Shown here piece after piece: positions 1-11,438 of a DNA stretch of 64,000 nt. Source of the DNA: Agreia bicolorata (GTDB lineage Bacteria > Actinomycetota > Actinomycetes > Actinomycetales > Microbacteriaceae); contig NZ_JYFC01000007.1 in the NCBI RefSeq assembly GCF_000938265.1, forward strand, positions 124,001 through 188,000. The letters are read 5' to 3'. Position 1 is the first letter of the stretch. Every line of letters starts with the position of its first letter. The position numbers and the translations under genes were made by a program. The notes beneath the pieces are model-generated. The model saw nothing but the letters and a program-made list of their open reading frames with translations, was not told the DNA's origin and did not search any database.

Positions 1-964
1 CAAGATCGCCGACTACCCGTTCACGACTCTTCACCCCAACCTGGGCGTCGTTCAGGCGGGGGAGACCCGCTACACGATCGCCGATGTTCCCGGCCTCATC
101 GAGGGTGCGAGCGAGGGCAAGGGGCTGGGCCTCGAATTCCTTCGCCATGTGGAGCGCTGCACCGCGCTGCTGCACGTGCTCGACTGCGCCACGCTCGAGC
201 CGGGTCGCGATCCGATCTCCGATCTCGACATCATTCTCGCCGAACTCGCCGCGTACCCGGTTCCCGACGGGCAGATCCCGCTGCTCGAACGTCCGCAGCT
301 CATCGCTCTGAACAAGATCGACGTGCCGGAGGGGCGTGAGCTCGCCGACTTCGTCACGCCCGAGCTCGAAGCGCGGGGATACCGCGTGTTCGAGATCTCC
401 ACGGTGAGTCACGAGGGTCTGAAGCCTCTGTCATTCGCTCTTGCCCAGCTCGTCGAAGAGGGTAGGCAGGCGCTCATCGATGCTCCGCCGAAGCCTCGCC
501 TCGTTATGCGTCCCCGTGCCGTCGACGAAGCCGGGTTCACCGTGCGCGTCGAGGGCGGTTCGGGCGGAAACATCTATCGCGTTCTCGGCACGAAGCCCGA
601 GCGCTGGGTGCAGCAGACCGACTTCACGAACGAAGAGGCGATTGGCTTCCTCGCCGACCGTCTGGCCAAGCTCGGCGTCGAAGACCAGCTCTTCAAGAAG
701 GGCGCGCAGGCAGGCTCGACGGTCATCATCGGCCTCGACAACGGCGTGGTATTCGACTGGGAGCCCACGATGACCTCGACGGCCGAGCTCGTCACCGCGC
801 CTCGCGGTCTCGACCCTCGACTGCTCAAAGACGGCCGACGCACCAGCAACCAGCGCCGCGAAGAGTACTTCGAGCGCATGGACGCCAAGGCCGAGGCCCG
901 CGCAGAACTCGTGCGCGAGAAAGAGGCGGGACTCTGGCGCGAAGACAGCACGGACGAGGAGTGA
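1..964 (+). CDS. obgE: GTPase Obg (3' part)
   Basis: Ribosome-associated GTPase of the Obg/CgtA family, which acts in 50S subunit maturation and stress signalling. Only about the last 320 codons are in the window; the N-terminal Obg fold and the P-loop lie upstream. The fragment opens inside switch I ([12 protein letters not shown], with the conserved TT), followed by the G3 motif DVPGLIEGA and the G4 motif LNKID. The C-terminal OCT domain (about [16 protein letters not shown] to VVFDWEP) is the form found in actinobacterial Obg proteins. The charged tail ends at a TGA that overlaps the GTG start of proB (GTGA), so the two are probably translationally coupled. Identification is firm; only the 5' end is missing. 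Confidence 0.97.
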   Translation, partial: KIADYPFTTLHPNLGVVQAGETRYTIADVPGLIEGASEGKGLGLEFLRHVERCTALLHVLDCATLEPGRDPISDLDIILAELAAYPVPDGQIPLLERPQLIALNKIDVPEGRELADFVTPELEARGYRVFEISTVSHEGLKPLSFALAQLVEEGRQALIDAPPKPRLVMRPRAVDEAGFTVRVEGGSGGNIYRVLGTKPERWVQQTDFTNEEAIGFLADRLAKLGVEDQLFKKGAQAGSTVIIGLDNGVVFDWEPTMTSTAELVTAPRGLDPRLLKDGRRTSNQRREEYFERMDAKAEARAELVREKEAGLWREDSTDEE

Positions 965-1749
965 CCCGCGTTCGGTTGGCCGATCGCAGCGACATCGAGC
1001 GCGCGAGACGCATCGTCGTAAAGGTGGGCTCGTCGTCGATCTCCGGCGACAACGCCGGCCAGATCGCGCCACTCGTCGATGCTCTGGCCGAGGCGCACGG
1101 TCGCGGCGTCGAGATCATGCTCGTCTCCTCGGGCGCGATCGCGACCGGCATGCCCTATCTGCAGCTCGACTCCCGCCCCACCGATCTCGCTACCCAGCAG
1201 GCGGCGGCGGCTGTGGGGCAGAACGTGCTCATCTACCGCTATCAAGACAGCCTCGACCGCTTCGACATCGTGGCGGGCCAGGTGCTGCTCACGGCCGGTG
1301 ACCTCGAGAACCCCACGCCGCGCTCGAACGCGCAGCGCGCAATGGAGCGCCTGCTCGGCCTGCGCATCCTGCCCATCGTGAACGAGAACGACACGGTGGC
1401 CACCCATGAGATCCGCTTCGGCGACAACGACCGGCTTGCCTCGCTCGTGGCCGAGCTCGTGCAGGCCGACCTGCTCGTGCTGCTCTCCGACGTCGACGCC
1501 CTTTACACGCGCCCGCCCCTCGAGCCGGGCGCCATCCTGATCTCGCACGTGCCTTACGGCGATGAGCTCGACGGTGTCGTCGTAGGCGACGTGGGAACGG
1601 GTCTCGGCACGGGTGGCGCGACGACCAAGGTGTCGGCCGCCCGTTATGCGGCCAGCAACGGAACGGCGGTCATTTTGACTTCGACGCCGCAGGCCGCGCA
1701 GGCCCTCGCAGGTGAGCCCGTCGGAACCTGGTTCGACGCGGCCCCCTAG
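961..1749 (+). CDS. proB: Glutamate 5-kinase, short form without PUA domain
   Basis: Catalyses ATP-dependent phosphorylation of glutamate to glutamyl-5-phosphate, the first step of proline synthesis in the cytoplasm. The amino-acid kinase fold shows KVGSSSI near the start, [16 protein letters not shown], the FGDND stretch and [10 protein letters not shown]. The protein has 262 residues and stops soon after the kinase domain, so it lacks the C-terminal PUA domain of the 367-residue E. coli enzyme. The GTG start overlaps the obgE stop by 4 nt. proA follows after a short gap but also has its own promoter. No frameshift is visible at the 3' end, so the short form looks natural. Confidence 0.95.
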   Translation: MTRVRLADRSDIERARRIVVKVGSSSISGDNAGQIAPLVDALAEAHGRGVEIMLVSSGAIATGMPYLQLDSRPTDLATQQAAAAVGQNVLIYRYQDSLDRFDIVAGQVLLTAGDLENPTPRSNAQRAMERLLGLRILPIVNENDTVATHEIRFGDNDRLASLVAELVQADLLVLLSDVDALYTRPPLEPGAILISHVPYGDELDGVVVGDVGTGLGTGGATTKVSAARYAASNGTAVILTSTPQAAQALAGEPVGTWFDAAP

Positions 1750-1752
1750 CCG

Positions 1753-1758
1753 TAAACT
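1753..1758 (+). promoter_or_regulatory. -10 element for leaderless proA transcript
   Basis: TAAACT lies just past the proB stop and is followed by exactly 7 nt before the proA ATG. This spacing would put the transcription start on the A of the ATG, the common leaderless arrangement of Actinobacteria. No Shine-Dalgarno sequence precedes the ATG. Confidence 0.6.
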
Positions 1759-1765
1759 GGGCGTT

Positions 1766-3034
1766 ATGCCCCTTTCGACACTGGCCTCCAGCACGTTCAC
1801 CGAGAAACTGGATGCCGCGCGCATTTCTGCGCTGAGCCTCGCCCAGGCGACGACCGACGTGAAGAATGCCGCGCTCTCGGCCGTCGCGGAACAGCTGCGG
1901 GCGAACGTGCCGCGTATCGTCGAGGCCAACGATCTCGACCTCGCCAACGGGCGCGAGAACGGGCTCGCCGCCGGGCTTCTCGATAGGCTCACTCTGAACG
2001 ACGCACGCATCGAGGCACTCGCGTCGGCAACTCTCGATCTCGTCGGCCTGGTCGACCCGGTGGGGGAGACCGTGCGTGGCCGTTCGCTTCCGAACGGCGT
2101 ACGCATCGAGCAGGTGCGCGTGCCCTTCGGCGTCGTCGGAGCGATCTACGAGGCTCGACCCAACGTCACGATCGACATCGCCGCGCTCGCCATCAAGAGC
2201 GGCAACGCTGTCGTTCTGCGAGGCGGCTCCGCGGCTGAGAACACCAATAGGGTGCTCGTCGATCTCCTTCAGACAGCACTCGATTCGGTCGGCCTGCCGC
2301 GAGAGGCGGCTCAGACCATCGACGAATTCGGCCGTGAGGGTGCGACCGCGCTTATGACGGCCCGGGGATACATCGACGTGCTGATTCCCCGGGGCAGCGC
2401 GGCCCTCATCAATACCGTCGTCACGGAGTCGACGGTTCCGGTCATCGAGACCGGTGCCGGCATCGTGCACATCTTCCTTGACTCCAGCGCAGACCTCGAG
2501 ATGGCCACCGCCATCGTGCACAACTCCAAGGTGCAGCGTCCGAGTGTGTGCAACGCGCTCGAGACACTGCTGGTGCACGAGGGCGCTGCGGACCGACTAC
2601 TCCCCGGCGTGCTCGGTGCGCTGCGGGCATCCGGTGTCACTATCCATGGCGATGCCCGCACGCTCTCGCTGTTTCCCGATGCGGTAGAGGCCACCGACGA
2701 GGATTGGGCGACCGAGTACATGACACTCGACCTCGCTGTGCGGGTCGTTGCCGGCCTCGACGAGGCGATGGATCACATCCGCCAGTACTCGACGCACCAC
2801 ACTGAGTCGATCATCACCAACGACCTGTCCAACTCCGAGCGCTTCCTGCGCGAGGTCGACTCCGCGGCTGTGATGGTGAACGCCTCGACTCGCTTCACAG
2901 ACGGGGGCGAGTTCGGCTTCGGAGCAGAGGTTGGCATCTCCACCCAGAAGCTGCACGCCCGCGGCCCGATGGGGCTTCCCGAGCTCACGAGCACGAAGTG
3001 GCTGGTGCGGGGAACGGGGCAGGTGCGCTCGTAG
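1766..3034 (+). CDS. proA: Glutamate-5-semialdehyde dehydrogenase (gamma-glutamyl phosphate reductase)
   Basis: NADPH-dependent reduction of glutamyl-5-phosphate to the semialdehyde, the second step of proline synthesis. The protein has 422 residues, normal for the family, with the aldehyde-dehydrogenase-like core: PFGVVGAIYEARPNVTID, the LRGGSAAENTN stretch, and the catalytic-cysteine region KVQRPSVCNALETLLVH. The ending with FGFGAEVGISTQKLHARGPMGL is characteristic of ProA. The ATG at 1766 is chosen because it sits 7 nt behind a -10 element. An in-frame start at 1712 would overlap proB and add residues unlike the family N terminus. It forms a functional pair with proB. Confidence 0.96.
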   Translation: MPLSTLASSTFTEKLDAARISALSLAQATTDVKNAALSAVAEQLRANVPRIVEANDLDLANGRENGLAAGLLDRLTLNDARIEALASATLDLVGLVDPVGETVRGRSLPNGVRIEQVRVPFGVVGAIYEARPNVTIDIAALAIKSGNAVVLRGGSAAENTNRVLVDLLQTALDSVGLPREAAQTIDEFGREGATALMTARGYIDVLIPRGSAALINTVVTESTVPVIETGAGIVHIFLDSSADLEMATAIVHNSKVQRPSVCNALETLLVHEGAADRLLPGVLGALRASGVTIHGDARTLSLFPDAVEATDEDWATEYMTLDLAVRVVAGLDEAMDHIRQYSTHHTESIITNDLSNSERFLREVDSAAVMVNASTRFTDGGEFGFGAEVGISTQKLHARGPMGLPELTSTKWLVRGTGQVRS

Positions 3035-3091
3035 CGGTATCCTTTATCGACCGCGTTATTTTCTGCGCGCCGCCGACGACGAAAGAGAACC

Positions 3092-3313
3092 ATGTCAGTT
3101 GTGACCAGCCTGTTGGCCGAAGCTGAGGCCCACGTCGAATTGCCGTTCCCGGCCATCGTCTTCGGACTCATCGCCTTCGTCATCTTCACCGCACTGGCCG
3201 CTGTGATGTGGAGCTACCGCGATGTCGCCAACCGCCACCCGCGCAAGTCCGCAGCATATGCGGCCAGCCACGATCCTCACGGACACGCAGACCGCACCGG
3301 CGCAGACCACTAG
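3092..3313 (+). CDS. Small single-pass membrane protein
   Basis: A 73-residue protein of unknown function. It has a short N-terminal segment, one hydrophobic helix (about residues 19-42, PAIVFGLIAFVIFTALAAVMW) and a polar tail rich in His, Asp and Arg that is probably cytoplasmic. The ATG is preceded by AAAGAGAACC, a plausible ribosome-binding site. It sits 12 nt before nadD and is likely cotranscribed with it. The position between proA and nadD and the codon use support a real gene, but I do not recognise a named family. Confidence 0.75.
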   Translation: MSVVTSLLAEAEAHVELPFPAIVFGLIAFVIFTALAAVMWSYRDVANRHPRKSAAYAASHDPHGHADRTGADH

Positions 3314-3325
3314 GCACCGAACAAC

Positions 3326-3928
3326 GTGAGCTCCACGAGCGGCCGGCGCGCCCGGATCGGTGTGATGGGTGGCACCTTTGACCCCATTCACCACGGGCAC
3401 CTCGTGGCCGCCAGCGAGGTGGCCCAGTCGTTCGACCTCGATGAGGTTGTCTTCGTGCCCACTGGTCAGCCGTGGCAGAAGAAGGTCGTTACACCGGCCG
3501 AGCACCGTTACCTGATGACGGTCATCGCCACCGCGTCGAACCCGCGCTTCACCGTGAGCCGCGTCGACATCGACCGCGTCGGCGACACATACACGATCGA
3601 CACCCTGCGCGATCTGCACGAGCAGCGCCCTGATGCCGACCTGTTCTTCATCTCCGGCGCCGACGCCATTGCCCAGATCCTGGGATGGAAAAACGCCGAA
3701 GAGCTCTGGTCGCTGGCTCACTTCGTAGCCGTCTCGCGGCCAGGGCATCCGTTGTCCATTTCCGCTTTGCCGCATGAAGACGTAAGCTATTTGGAAGTTC
3801 CGGCTCTAGCGATATCGTCCACTGACATACGCGGCCGGGTGGGCCGGGGTTTTCCGGTGTGGTACTTGGTACCCGACGGTGTCGTACAGTACATCACCAA
3901 GCACCATCTATATCGGAGTTTTGAATGA
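3326..3928 (+). CDS. nadD: Nicotinate-nucleotide adenylyltransferase
   Basis: Transfers AMP from ATP to nicotinate mononucleotide to give deamido-NAD in NAD synthesis. The 200-residue protein carries the nucleotidyltransferase signature [12 protein letters not shown] near residues 14-25 and the C-terminal [13 protein letters not shown] motif; both histidines of the HxGH-type site are present. The GTG start at 3326 leaves a short polar lead before [11 protein letters not shown]. The stop overlaps the next start (ATGA), so translation is probably coupled to the acidic membrane protein downstream and, with rsfS, forms the usual nadD-rsfS neighbourhood. Confidence 0.95.
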   Translation: MSSTSGRRARIGVMGGTFDPIHHGHLVAASEVAQSFDLDEVVFVPTGQPWQKKVVTPAEHRYLMTVIATASNPRFTVSRVDIDRVGDTYTIDTLRDLHEQRPDADLFFISGADAIAQILGWKNAEELWSLAHFVAVSRPGHPLSISALPHEDVSYLEVPALAISSTDIRGRVGRGFPVWYLVPDGVVQYITKHHLYRSFE

Positions 3929-4923
3929 CGTTGTCTCCCGACGAGCAGCCGCTGACACGGCGCCAGCTGCGCGAACTTGAGCGCACCATGCCCAAGAAAG
4001 ACCGGCAGGACGCCGCCAAGGTGCAGGAAGAGGCCGCGCGACGTGCAGCCGAGGCCGACGCCGCCTCGCAGCCCGCTGCTGAGCAGGCGCCCGAGATTCC
4101 TTCCGAGCAGCCCGCGACCTCCGAGGCCGAGGCGAGCCAGGCATCCGATGTCACCGAGGTCGTCGAAGACGCCGTCGTCGTCGAAGAACCGACTCAGGCG
4201 ATTCCGACGTTCGAACGCGAGGCGCCGCAGCAGATGCCGTCTCCGGTCGGCGCGCGCGGCGCATCCGACCCGATCTCGAGCTTCGCGCCCGAGGCCTCCG
4301 AGCCGAAGCCCATTGTCGAAGAGCTCGTCATTGACGACGTGCCGATCGATGACGACCCTGACGACGGTGACTCCGTCACCGAGATCACCGTAGAGTCGCT
4401 CTCGAGCGGCCCGATTCTCGCGCCCATCTTCCAGCCGCCGGCCGTCGTCCCCGACGTCGAGGCGCCGGCCAAGGTCGACGACTCCGACGCTTCGTTCGAC
4501 GACCTGATCTCGTCGCGCACTGTCGGATCGACCAACTCATCGCAGACCAGCGCGCTCGTTCTTCCTGCTGTTCCCAGCAGCATGGACATGGGCACGGCTC
4601 TCGATGAGACCGGCGAGGTCATCATCACCGGATCGATCGATCTGCCCTCGAGCATGGGCGCCAGTGGCGCTCCCGCCGCGGGAATCGAGTCGAAAGACCT
4701 GGACGCGCTTCTCGAAATCGGCGAGACCGAGCAGAGCGGCGACGACGTCGCACCGGTCAGTGCCAGTCGAGCGGTCAGCACCGGGGCGTCGAACAACGCC
4801 CTCGTCACTCCTCCCAAGCGGGGCAGGGCCAATGTGCCCGTCGTCCTCGCGATCACCGCGGGTGTTCTCGCGATCGGCGTCGTGGGTCTTCTGCTCGCCG
4901 CCTTTGTCTTCAGGATCTTCTAA
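3925..4923 (+). CDS. Acidic, disordered protein with C-terminal membrane anchor
   Basis: A 332-residue protein of unknown function lying between nadD and rsfS. The first 50 or so residues are charged and probably coiled coil ([17 protein letters not shown] onward). The middle is very rich in Asp, Glu, Ser, Pro and Ala and is likely unstructured. A basic stretch (PPKRGRANV) precedes one C-terminal helix (about residues 305-330, [24 protein letters not shown]), so it is probably tail-anchored with its bulk in the cytoplasm. The ATGA overlap with nadD argues for a real, cotranslated gene. Other Actinobacteria often carry a LytR-CpsA-Psr gene at this place; this is not one. Confidence 0.85.
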   Translation: MTLSPDEQPLTRRQLRELERTMPKKDRQDAAKVQEEAARRAAEADAASQPAAEQAPEIPSEQPATSEAEASQASDVTEVVEDAVVVEEPTQAIPTFEREAPQQMPSPVGARGASDPISSFAPEASEPKPIVEELVIDDVPIDDDPDDGDSVTEITVESLSSGPILAPIFQPPAVVPDVEAPAKVDDSDASFDDLISSRTVGSTNSSQTSALVLPAVPSSMDMGTALDETGEVIITGSIDLPSSMGASGAPAAGIESKDLDALLEIGETEQSGDDVAPVSASRAVSTGASNNALVTPPKRGRANVPVVLAITAGVLAIGVVGLLLAAFVFRIF

Positions 4924-4929
4924 ATTCAA

Positions 4930-5307
4930 TTGACAGCCTCAGTACGCTCCATCGAGCTCACCCAGATCGCGGCCTCGGCTGCTGATTCGAAGCAGGCATC
5001 CGATCTCGTCGCTCTCGACGTGTCCGGCCCGCTTCCCCTTGCCGACGTCTTCTTCCTCGCCTCAGGCCGCAACGAGCGCAATGTCGTCGCTATCGGCGAG
5101 GAGATCATCGATCGCTTCGCAGAGCAGGGCGTCAAGATTCTGCGCCGTGAAGGTCTCTCAGAGGGCCGCTGGGCCCTTCTCGACTTCGGCGATGTGGTCG
5201 TGCACGTCTTTCACGAGGAAGACCGCATGTACTACTCTCTCGAGCGTCTCTGGAAGGACTGCCCGGTCGTTCCGATCGAGGTCGCCTCGTCGGAGGCCAG
5301 CGCCTGA
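4930..5307 (+). CDS. rsfS: Ribosomal silencing factor RsfS
   Basis: Binds L14 on the 50S subunit and blocks subunit joining, damping translation in stationary phase or starvation. The 125-residue length and the core LADVFFLASGRNERNVVAIGEEI, LRREGLSEGRWALLDFGDVVVHVFHEEDR and YYSLERLWKDCP are diagnostic of the RsfS/DUF143 family. The only start that keeps the full domain is the TTG at 4930, 6 nt after the preceding stop and without a clear ribosome-binding site, so it probably depends on translation of the upstream gene. It follows nadD, as in most bacteria. Confidence 0.93.
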   Translation: MTASVRSIELTQIAASAADSKQASDLVALDVSGPLPLADVFFLASGRNERNVVAIGEEIIDRFAEQGVKILRREGLSEGRWALLDFGDVVVHVFHEEDRMYYSLERLWKDCPVVPIEVASSEASA

Positions 5308-5415
5308 CGCTGACAGCAACCGGATCGCGTCTCGATTTTTCTTCGGCGGGATCCATGTTGTAAGCTAGGTAAGTTGTTTCGGCCCGGTGCGAAAGCGCAG
5401 GGAGGGAACATGAAC

Positions 5416-5491
<76 letters not shown>

Positions 5492-5543
5492 TATGGTTAC
5501 TACGAGAACCCATGACATGAAGTAGTGCTCCGGATCGAGAATT

Positions 5544-5573
5544 GACAAGACCGCCCTCTGGGGCGGTTTTGTC
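5544..5573 (+). terminator. Rho-independent terminator of tRNA-Ala
   Basis: A 13-bp stem (GACAAGACCGCCC with GGGCGGTTTTGTC, one G-U pair) closes a TCTG loop, with the T run built into the 3' arm. It separates the tRNA from the glycosyltransferase gene. The 193 bp from the tRNA to that gene hold nothing else except a possible -10 TAGGCT near 5657. Confidence 0.85.
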
Positions 5574-5684
5574 GTTTCTGGCTATGTCGAGTGGCACGTT
5601 GATCTCTGCTTCCGGCAGAACCGGTAACGGCGTTCTGGACAATCTCGTGGTCAAGTAGGCTCGGATGCACTCTCAGGGGGCTTG

Positions 5685-7181
5685 ATGTTCGGCAGCGCTA
5701 CGCACAGTCAGGCCGAGAAGCGAACCATAAATGCGGCTACGACCCGAGTGCCCGGGCCAACGGGCGCGGCGATCTTCGTCGGGGTGTTTGCCGCAGTCGT
5801 CTCGGTGCTCGGGTCATGGGTGCCCTCCTACTGGAGTGACGAGGTCGCGTCTCTTCGTGCGGCACGGCTCACATGGCAGGAACTTTTCGAATTTACGGGC
5901 CACATAGACGGTGTTCATGTCGCCTACTACTGCGTACTGAAGGTCTGGACCGGAGTCTTTGGCGAATCGGAACTTGCCACGCGCTCTCTGTCTGCCGCGT
6001 GCATCGGTCTCGCGGCCGCAGGCCTCGTTCGCCTCGTCTTTTTACTATCAACGACCTCAACTGCCGTCATGGCCGGAGTCATCTTTGCCGTGCTTCCGCG
6101 CATCACATTCCTCGGTATCGAGTCGCGCTCGTTTGCGCTTAACATCGCCCTGGTGATCTGGATGACGATCGCACTGGTGCAGGCAACGGAGCTCAGACGG
6201 CGACGTTGGTGGGTCCTGTACTCCGTTCTCTTGACTGTGGCGATCTATGTTTTTCTCTACGCGGCGTTGCTCGTGGGGGCTCATCTCATATACACCCTTG
6301 CGCGTGGGGGTCGCCGTGTTCTGGGCAGCTGGTTCCTTTCGGTTCTCGCTGCCGTCGTGCTCTCGACGCCGATATTTCTCGCAGCGGTTCATCAGCGAGA
6401 CCAAATTTCATGGTTGTCAGAGCAATCTGCCGTGAACCCATGGGCCATCTTTGGTGCGCCGGTTTTCGAAACCTCCTGGCTCGTCGCGTTACTCGCCTGG
6501 GCAGGACTCCTCTTGCTTGTGCTGAGAGCTCGTGTGATCCTGGCAAGCGAGGAGCGCTGGTTGTGCCTCCTTGCTTGCGTCTGGTTCATCGTGCCGACAA
6601 CGACGCTGTTGATGGCCGACGCTGTCGTCGGTCCTCTCTACACAGGCAGGTATCTTGCGGTCACCGCTCCAGCCATGGCCATTCTGTTGGCGATCGCCAT
6701 CAAGCTTTGGGCGAAACCACTTCTTGGCTGGACCTTTGTCGCTGTGATCGTCGTCGCTACCCTCCCCACCTATGTGGGGCAGCGCGAACCGCTCGCCAAG
6801 AACGGGGGCAGCGATCTCGCGCAAATCTCCGACTATGTCGCCGAGCATTCCGAGCTTGGGGACGCCATTTATCTTGAAAAGGGAAGTGGCCCCAGTCGTC
6901 CTCGACAGGCTCTATACGCCTATCCGAGATCGTTCGCTGGGCTGGTCGACATCGGCTTCGAGCAGTCGTTTGTGGCTACGGGAACGTTCTCCGATCGAAC
7001 AGCATCGCTCAACGAGCTCCCGTTATTGCTGACGGGAGTGGACAGGATATGGGTTGTGACTGCTGGTGGCTCGGATGCGACTGCGAACGTATCGGCACAC
7101 GAGATCCTCGCGGCTTCGGGCTACAGCGTCAGGGAACGGTCCGCAACGAACCGCTCTCTAGTCACGTTGTACGAGCGGTAG
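5685..7181 (+). CDS. Polytopic membrane glycosyltransferase (GT39/GT83-like)
   Basis: About 498 residues with ten or more hydrophobic helices. After the first helix comes SYWSDEVASLRAARLT, the acidic-residue loop typical of the polyprenyl-phosphate-sugar-dependent ArnT/PMT superfamily (catalytic Asp/Glu in the first periplasmic loop). Such enzymes move a sugar from a lipid-phosphate donor to a protein or cell-wall glycan on the outer face of the membrane; donor and acceptor here are unknown. The ATG at 5685 has AGGGGG upstream; an in-frame TTG lies one codon earlier. The base composition looks less GC-rich than the neighbours, with many A/T third positions, and the gene follows a tRNA, so acquisition by transfer is possible. 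Confidence 0.8.
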   Translation: MFGSATHSQAEKRTINAATTRVPGPTGAAIFVGVFAAVVSVLGSWVPSYWSDEVASLRAARLTWQELFEFTGHIDGVHVAYYCVLKVWTGVFGESELATRSLSAACIGLAAAGLVRLVFLLSTTSTAVMAGVIFAVLPRITFLGIESRSFALNIALVIWMTIALVQATELRRRRWWVLYSVLLTVAIYVFLYAALLVGAHLIYTLARGGRRVLGSWFLSVLAAVVLSTPIFLAAVHQRDQISWLSEQSAVNPWAIFGAPVFETSWLVALLAWAGLLLLVLRARVILASEERWLCLLACVWFIVPTTTLLMADAVVGPLYTGRYLAVTAPAMAILLAIAIKLWAKPLLGWTFVAVIVVATLPTYVGQREPLAKNGGSDLAQISDYVAEHSELGDAIYLEKGSGPSRPRQALYAYPRSFAGLVDIGFEQSFVATGTFSDRTASLNELPLLLTGVDRIWVVTAGGSDATANVSAHEILAASGYSVRERSATNRSLVTLYER

Positions 7182-7185
7182 CCCC

Positions 7186-7460
7186 ATTGGCGATCTGAGC
7201 TCACCTCTCTGGTCGGCGCAGATACTGCTCGATGCGCCGGATGAGATTCGACGGGCTCACCGCGAGTTCTTCGCCGCTGGGGCGCGGGTGGCATCGGCGG
7301 CGACTGCGAGCCATGGCCACGGCGAAACCCGATTTGTTTGCCGTCGAGAAGATTCCGTTGTGCGCCGAGGTCGACGCGATCTCGACGGAAATCGCCGGAC
7401 TCGGCATCCCGACGTGGATCAGTGTCACCATCGCCGACGGTCGTCTCCGCTCCGGGGAAT
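7186..7460 (+). pseudogene. Remnant of homocysteine S-methyltransferase
   Basis: This 356-bp gap holds two in-order pieces of an MmuM/YagD-type homocysteine S-methyltransferase in different frames. From about 7189, frame 1 reads GDLSSPLWSAQILLDAP, then EIRRAHREFFAAGARVASAATAS, which is the N-terminal part of that family just after the start DGG motif. From 7313, frame 2 reads KPDLFAVEKIPLCAEVDAI, then GIPTWISVTIADG, the central part with the F/E-T-I-P-like strand. About 100 residues between them, the start codon and the C-terminal zinc-binding cysteines are missing. It is a decayed gene, not a coding region. The family match is from recognition of the pattern and should be confirmed by alignment. 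Confidence 0.7.
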
Positions 7461-7501
7461 GGTGCTCGCGGGGGCATGATCTCCCGTTCTCCGTCTCAAG
7501 A

Positions 7502-7537
7502 TTGCACCATGGGCTACAAAGTGCAATACTGCACTCT

Positions 7538-7553
<16 letters not shown>
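7502..7553. promoter_or_regulatory. Four-half-site nested operator over the TetR promoter and start
   Basis: Four copies of the pentamer GTGCA (two inverted) lie at 7503-7507, 7521-7525, 7530-7534 and 7548-7552, all symmetric about 7527.5. The inner pair is the perfect palindrome AGTGCA-ATAC-TGCACT (7520-7535); the outer pair is TTGCAC/GTGCAA. The inner palindrome covers AATACT (7525-7530), a -10 placed 7 nt before the GTG start at 7538. Bound TetR would therefore block its own leaderless promoter. Confidence 0.7.
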
Positions 7554-10848
<3,295 letters not shown>

Positions 10849-10853
10849 TGGAT

Positions 10854-10873
10854 ATAGTTTACTAGTAAATTAT
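10854..10873. promoter_or_regulatory. MarR-type operator between FUSC and marR genes
   Basis: ATAGTTTACTAGTAAATTAT is a 20-bp inverted repeat with a perfect 12-bp core (TTTACTAGTAAA, 10858-10869) and a single mismatched pair. It is very AT-rich against the background, ends 5 nt before the FUSC start codon on one side and overlaps TATAGT-like -10 sequence on the other. The layout fits autoregulation plus repression of the divergent gene. Confidence 0.7.
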
Positions 10874-10888
10874 TTTTGTGGAGGCTCC

Positions 10889-11404
10889 ATGAGCTACGTA
10901 CGTGGTGATGAGAGTCCTGCGGGGGACGCGATCGACACCATTCAGGCTGAGTGGCGCCGTCTCAGGCCGGACCTCGATCTCGCTGCCATCGGCGTGGTGG
11001 GGCGGGTGCTGCGAAGCGCCGCCCGAATCGTGCATCACAGCGACGAGGTGCTGGCCGCCCATGGGCTCACTCGGGGCGAGTTCGACATTCTGGCCGTGCT
11101 GAGGCGCTCTGCGGGGCCGAGGTCGCCGGGGGAGCTGCGCACGATCTCTTTGGCGACGGCTCCCTCGACCACCAAGAGACTGAAGTCCCTTGAGCGACGC
11201 GGCCTGGTGGATCGTTCGACGAATCCTGCTGACGGCCGTGGAGCGCTGATCGCGTTGACGGCGGTGGGTCGTGACCTCGTCGATGAGGTGTTCCCGCTTC
11301 AGCTCGCGGCGGAGAATTCTCTGCTCGCGGGAGTGAAGAGTGAAGAGCGTGTTGCGCTCGAGAGATCGCTCACGCTGCTCCTGGCCAGCATCGAACGATC
11401 CTGA
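10889..11404 (+). CDS. MarR-family transcriptional regulator
   Basis: A 171-residue winged-helix regulator. Helices LTRGEFDILAVLRRSAGPRSPGEL lead into the recognition region APSTTKRLKSLERRGLVDRSTNPADGRGALIALT, the classical MarR wing with the D-x-R-G element. The ATG at 10889 is preceded by GGAGG at a good distance; an in-frame ATG at 10835 lies across the operator and in the FUSC start, so it is rejected. It diverges from the FUSC exporter and shares the palindromic operator, the usual arrangement for a repressor responding to aromatic compounds. Confidence 0.9.
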   Translation: MSYVRGDESPAGDAIDTIQAEWRRLRPDLDLAAIGVVGRVLRSAARIVHHSDEVLAAHGLTRGEFDILAVLRRSAGPRSPGELRTISLATAPSTTKRLKSLERRGLVDRSTNPADGRGALIALTAVGRDLVDEVFPLQLAAENSLLAGVKSEERVALERSLTLLLASIERS

Positions 11405-11425
11405 TGCTCGTGCACGACCTGTCTC

Positions 11426-11431
11426 TATACT
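11426..11431 (+). promoter_or_regulatory. -10 element for leaderless ubiA-family transcript
   Basis: TATACT, a near-consensus -10, is followed by 7 nt and the ATG at 11439. No ribosome-binding site is present, so the transcript is probably leaderless and the gene has a promoter separate from marR. Confidence 0.6.
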
Positions 11432-11438
11432 TCGACAT

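Noticed and set aside
574-2106. Long minus-strand open frame antisense to obgE, proB and proA
   Set aside because: It is a mirror of GC-rich coding sequence; the protein is Arg/Ser-rich with no domain, and the plus-strand genes are certain.
7201-7440. Minus-strand small frame of about 76 codons ending at 7201
   Set aside because: It looks protein-like but is antisense to the methyltransferase remnant, which explains the codon-like pattern.
7232-7537. Upstream extension of the TetR reading frame (102 extra codons)
   Set aside because: The stretch is the frame-2 piece of the decayed methyltransferase; the helix-turn-helix and the -10 at 7 nt favour the GTG at 7538.
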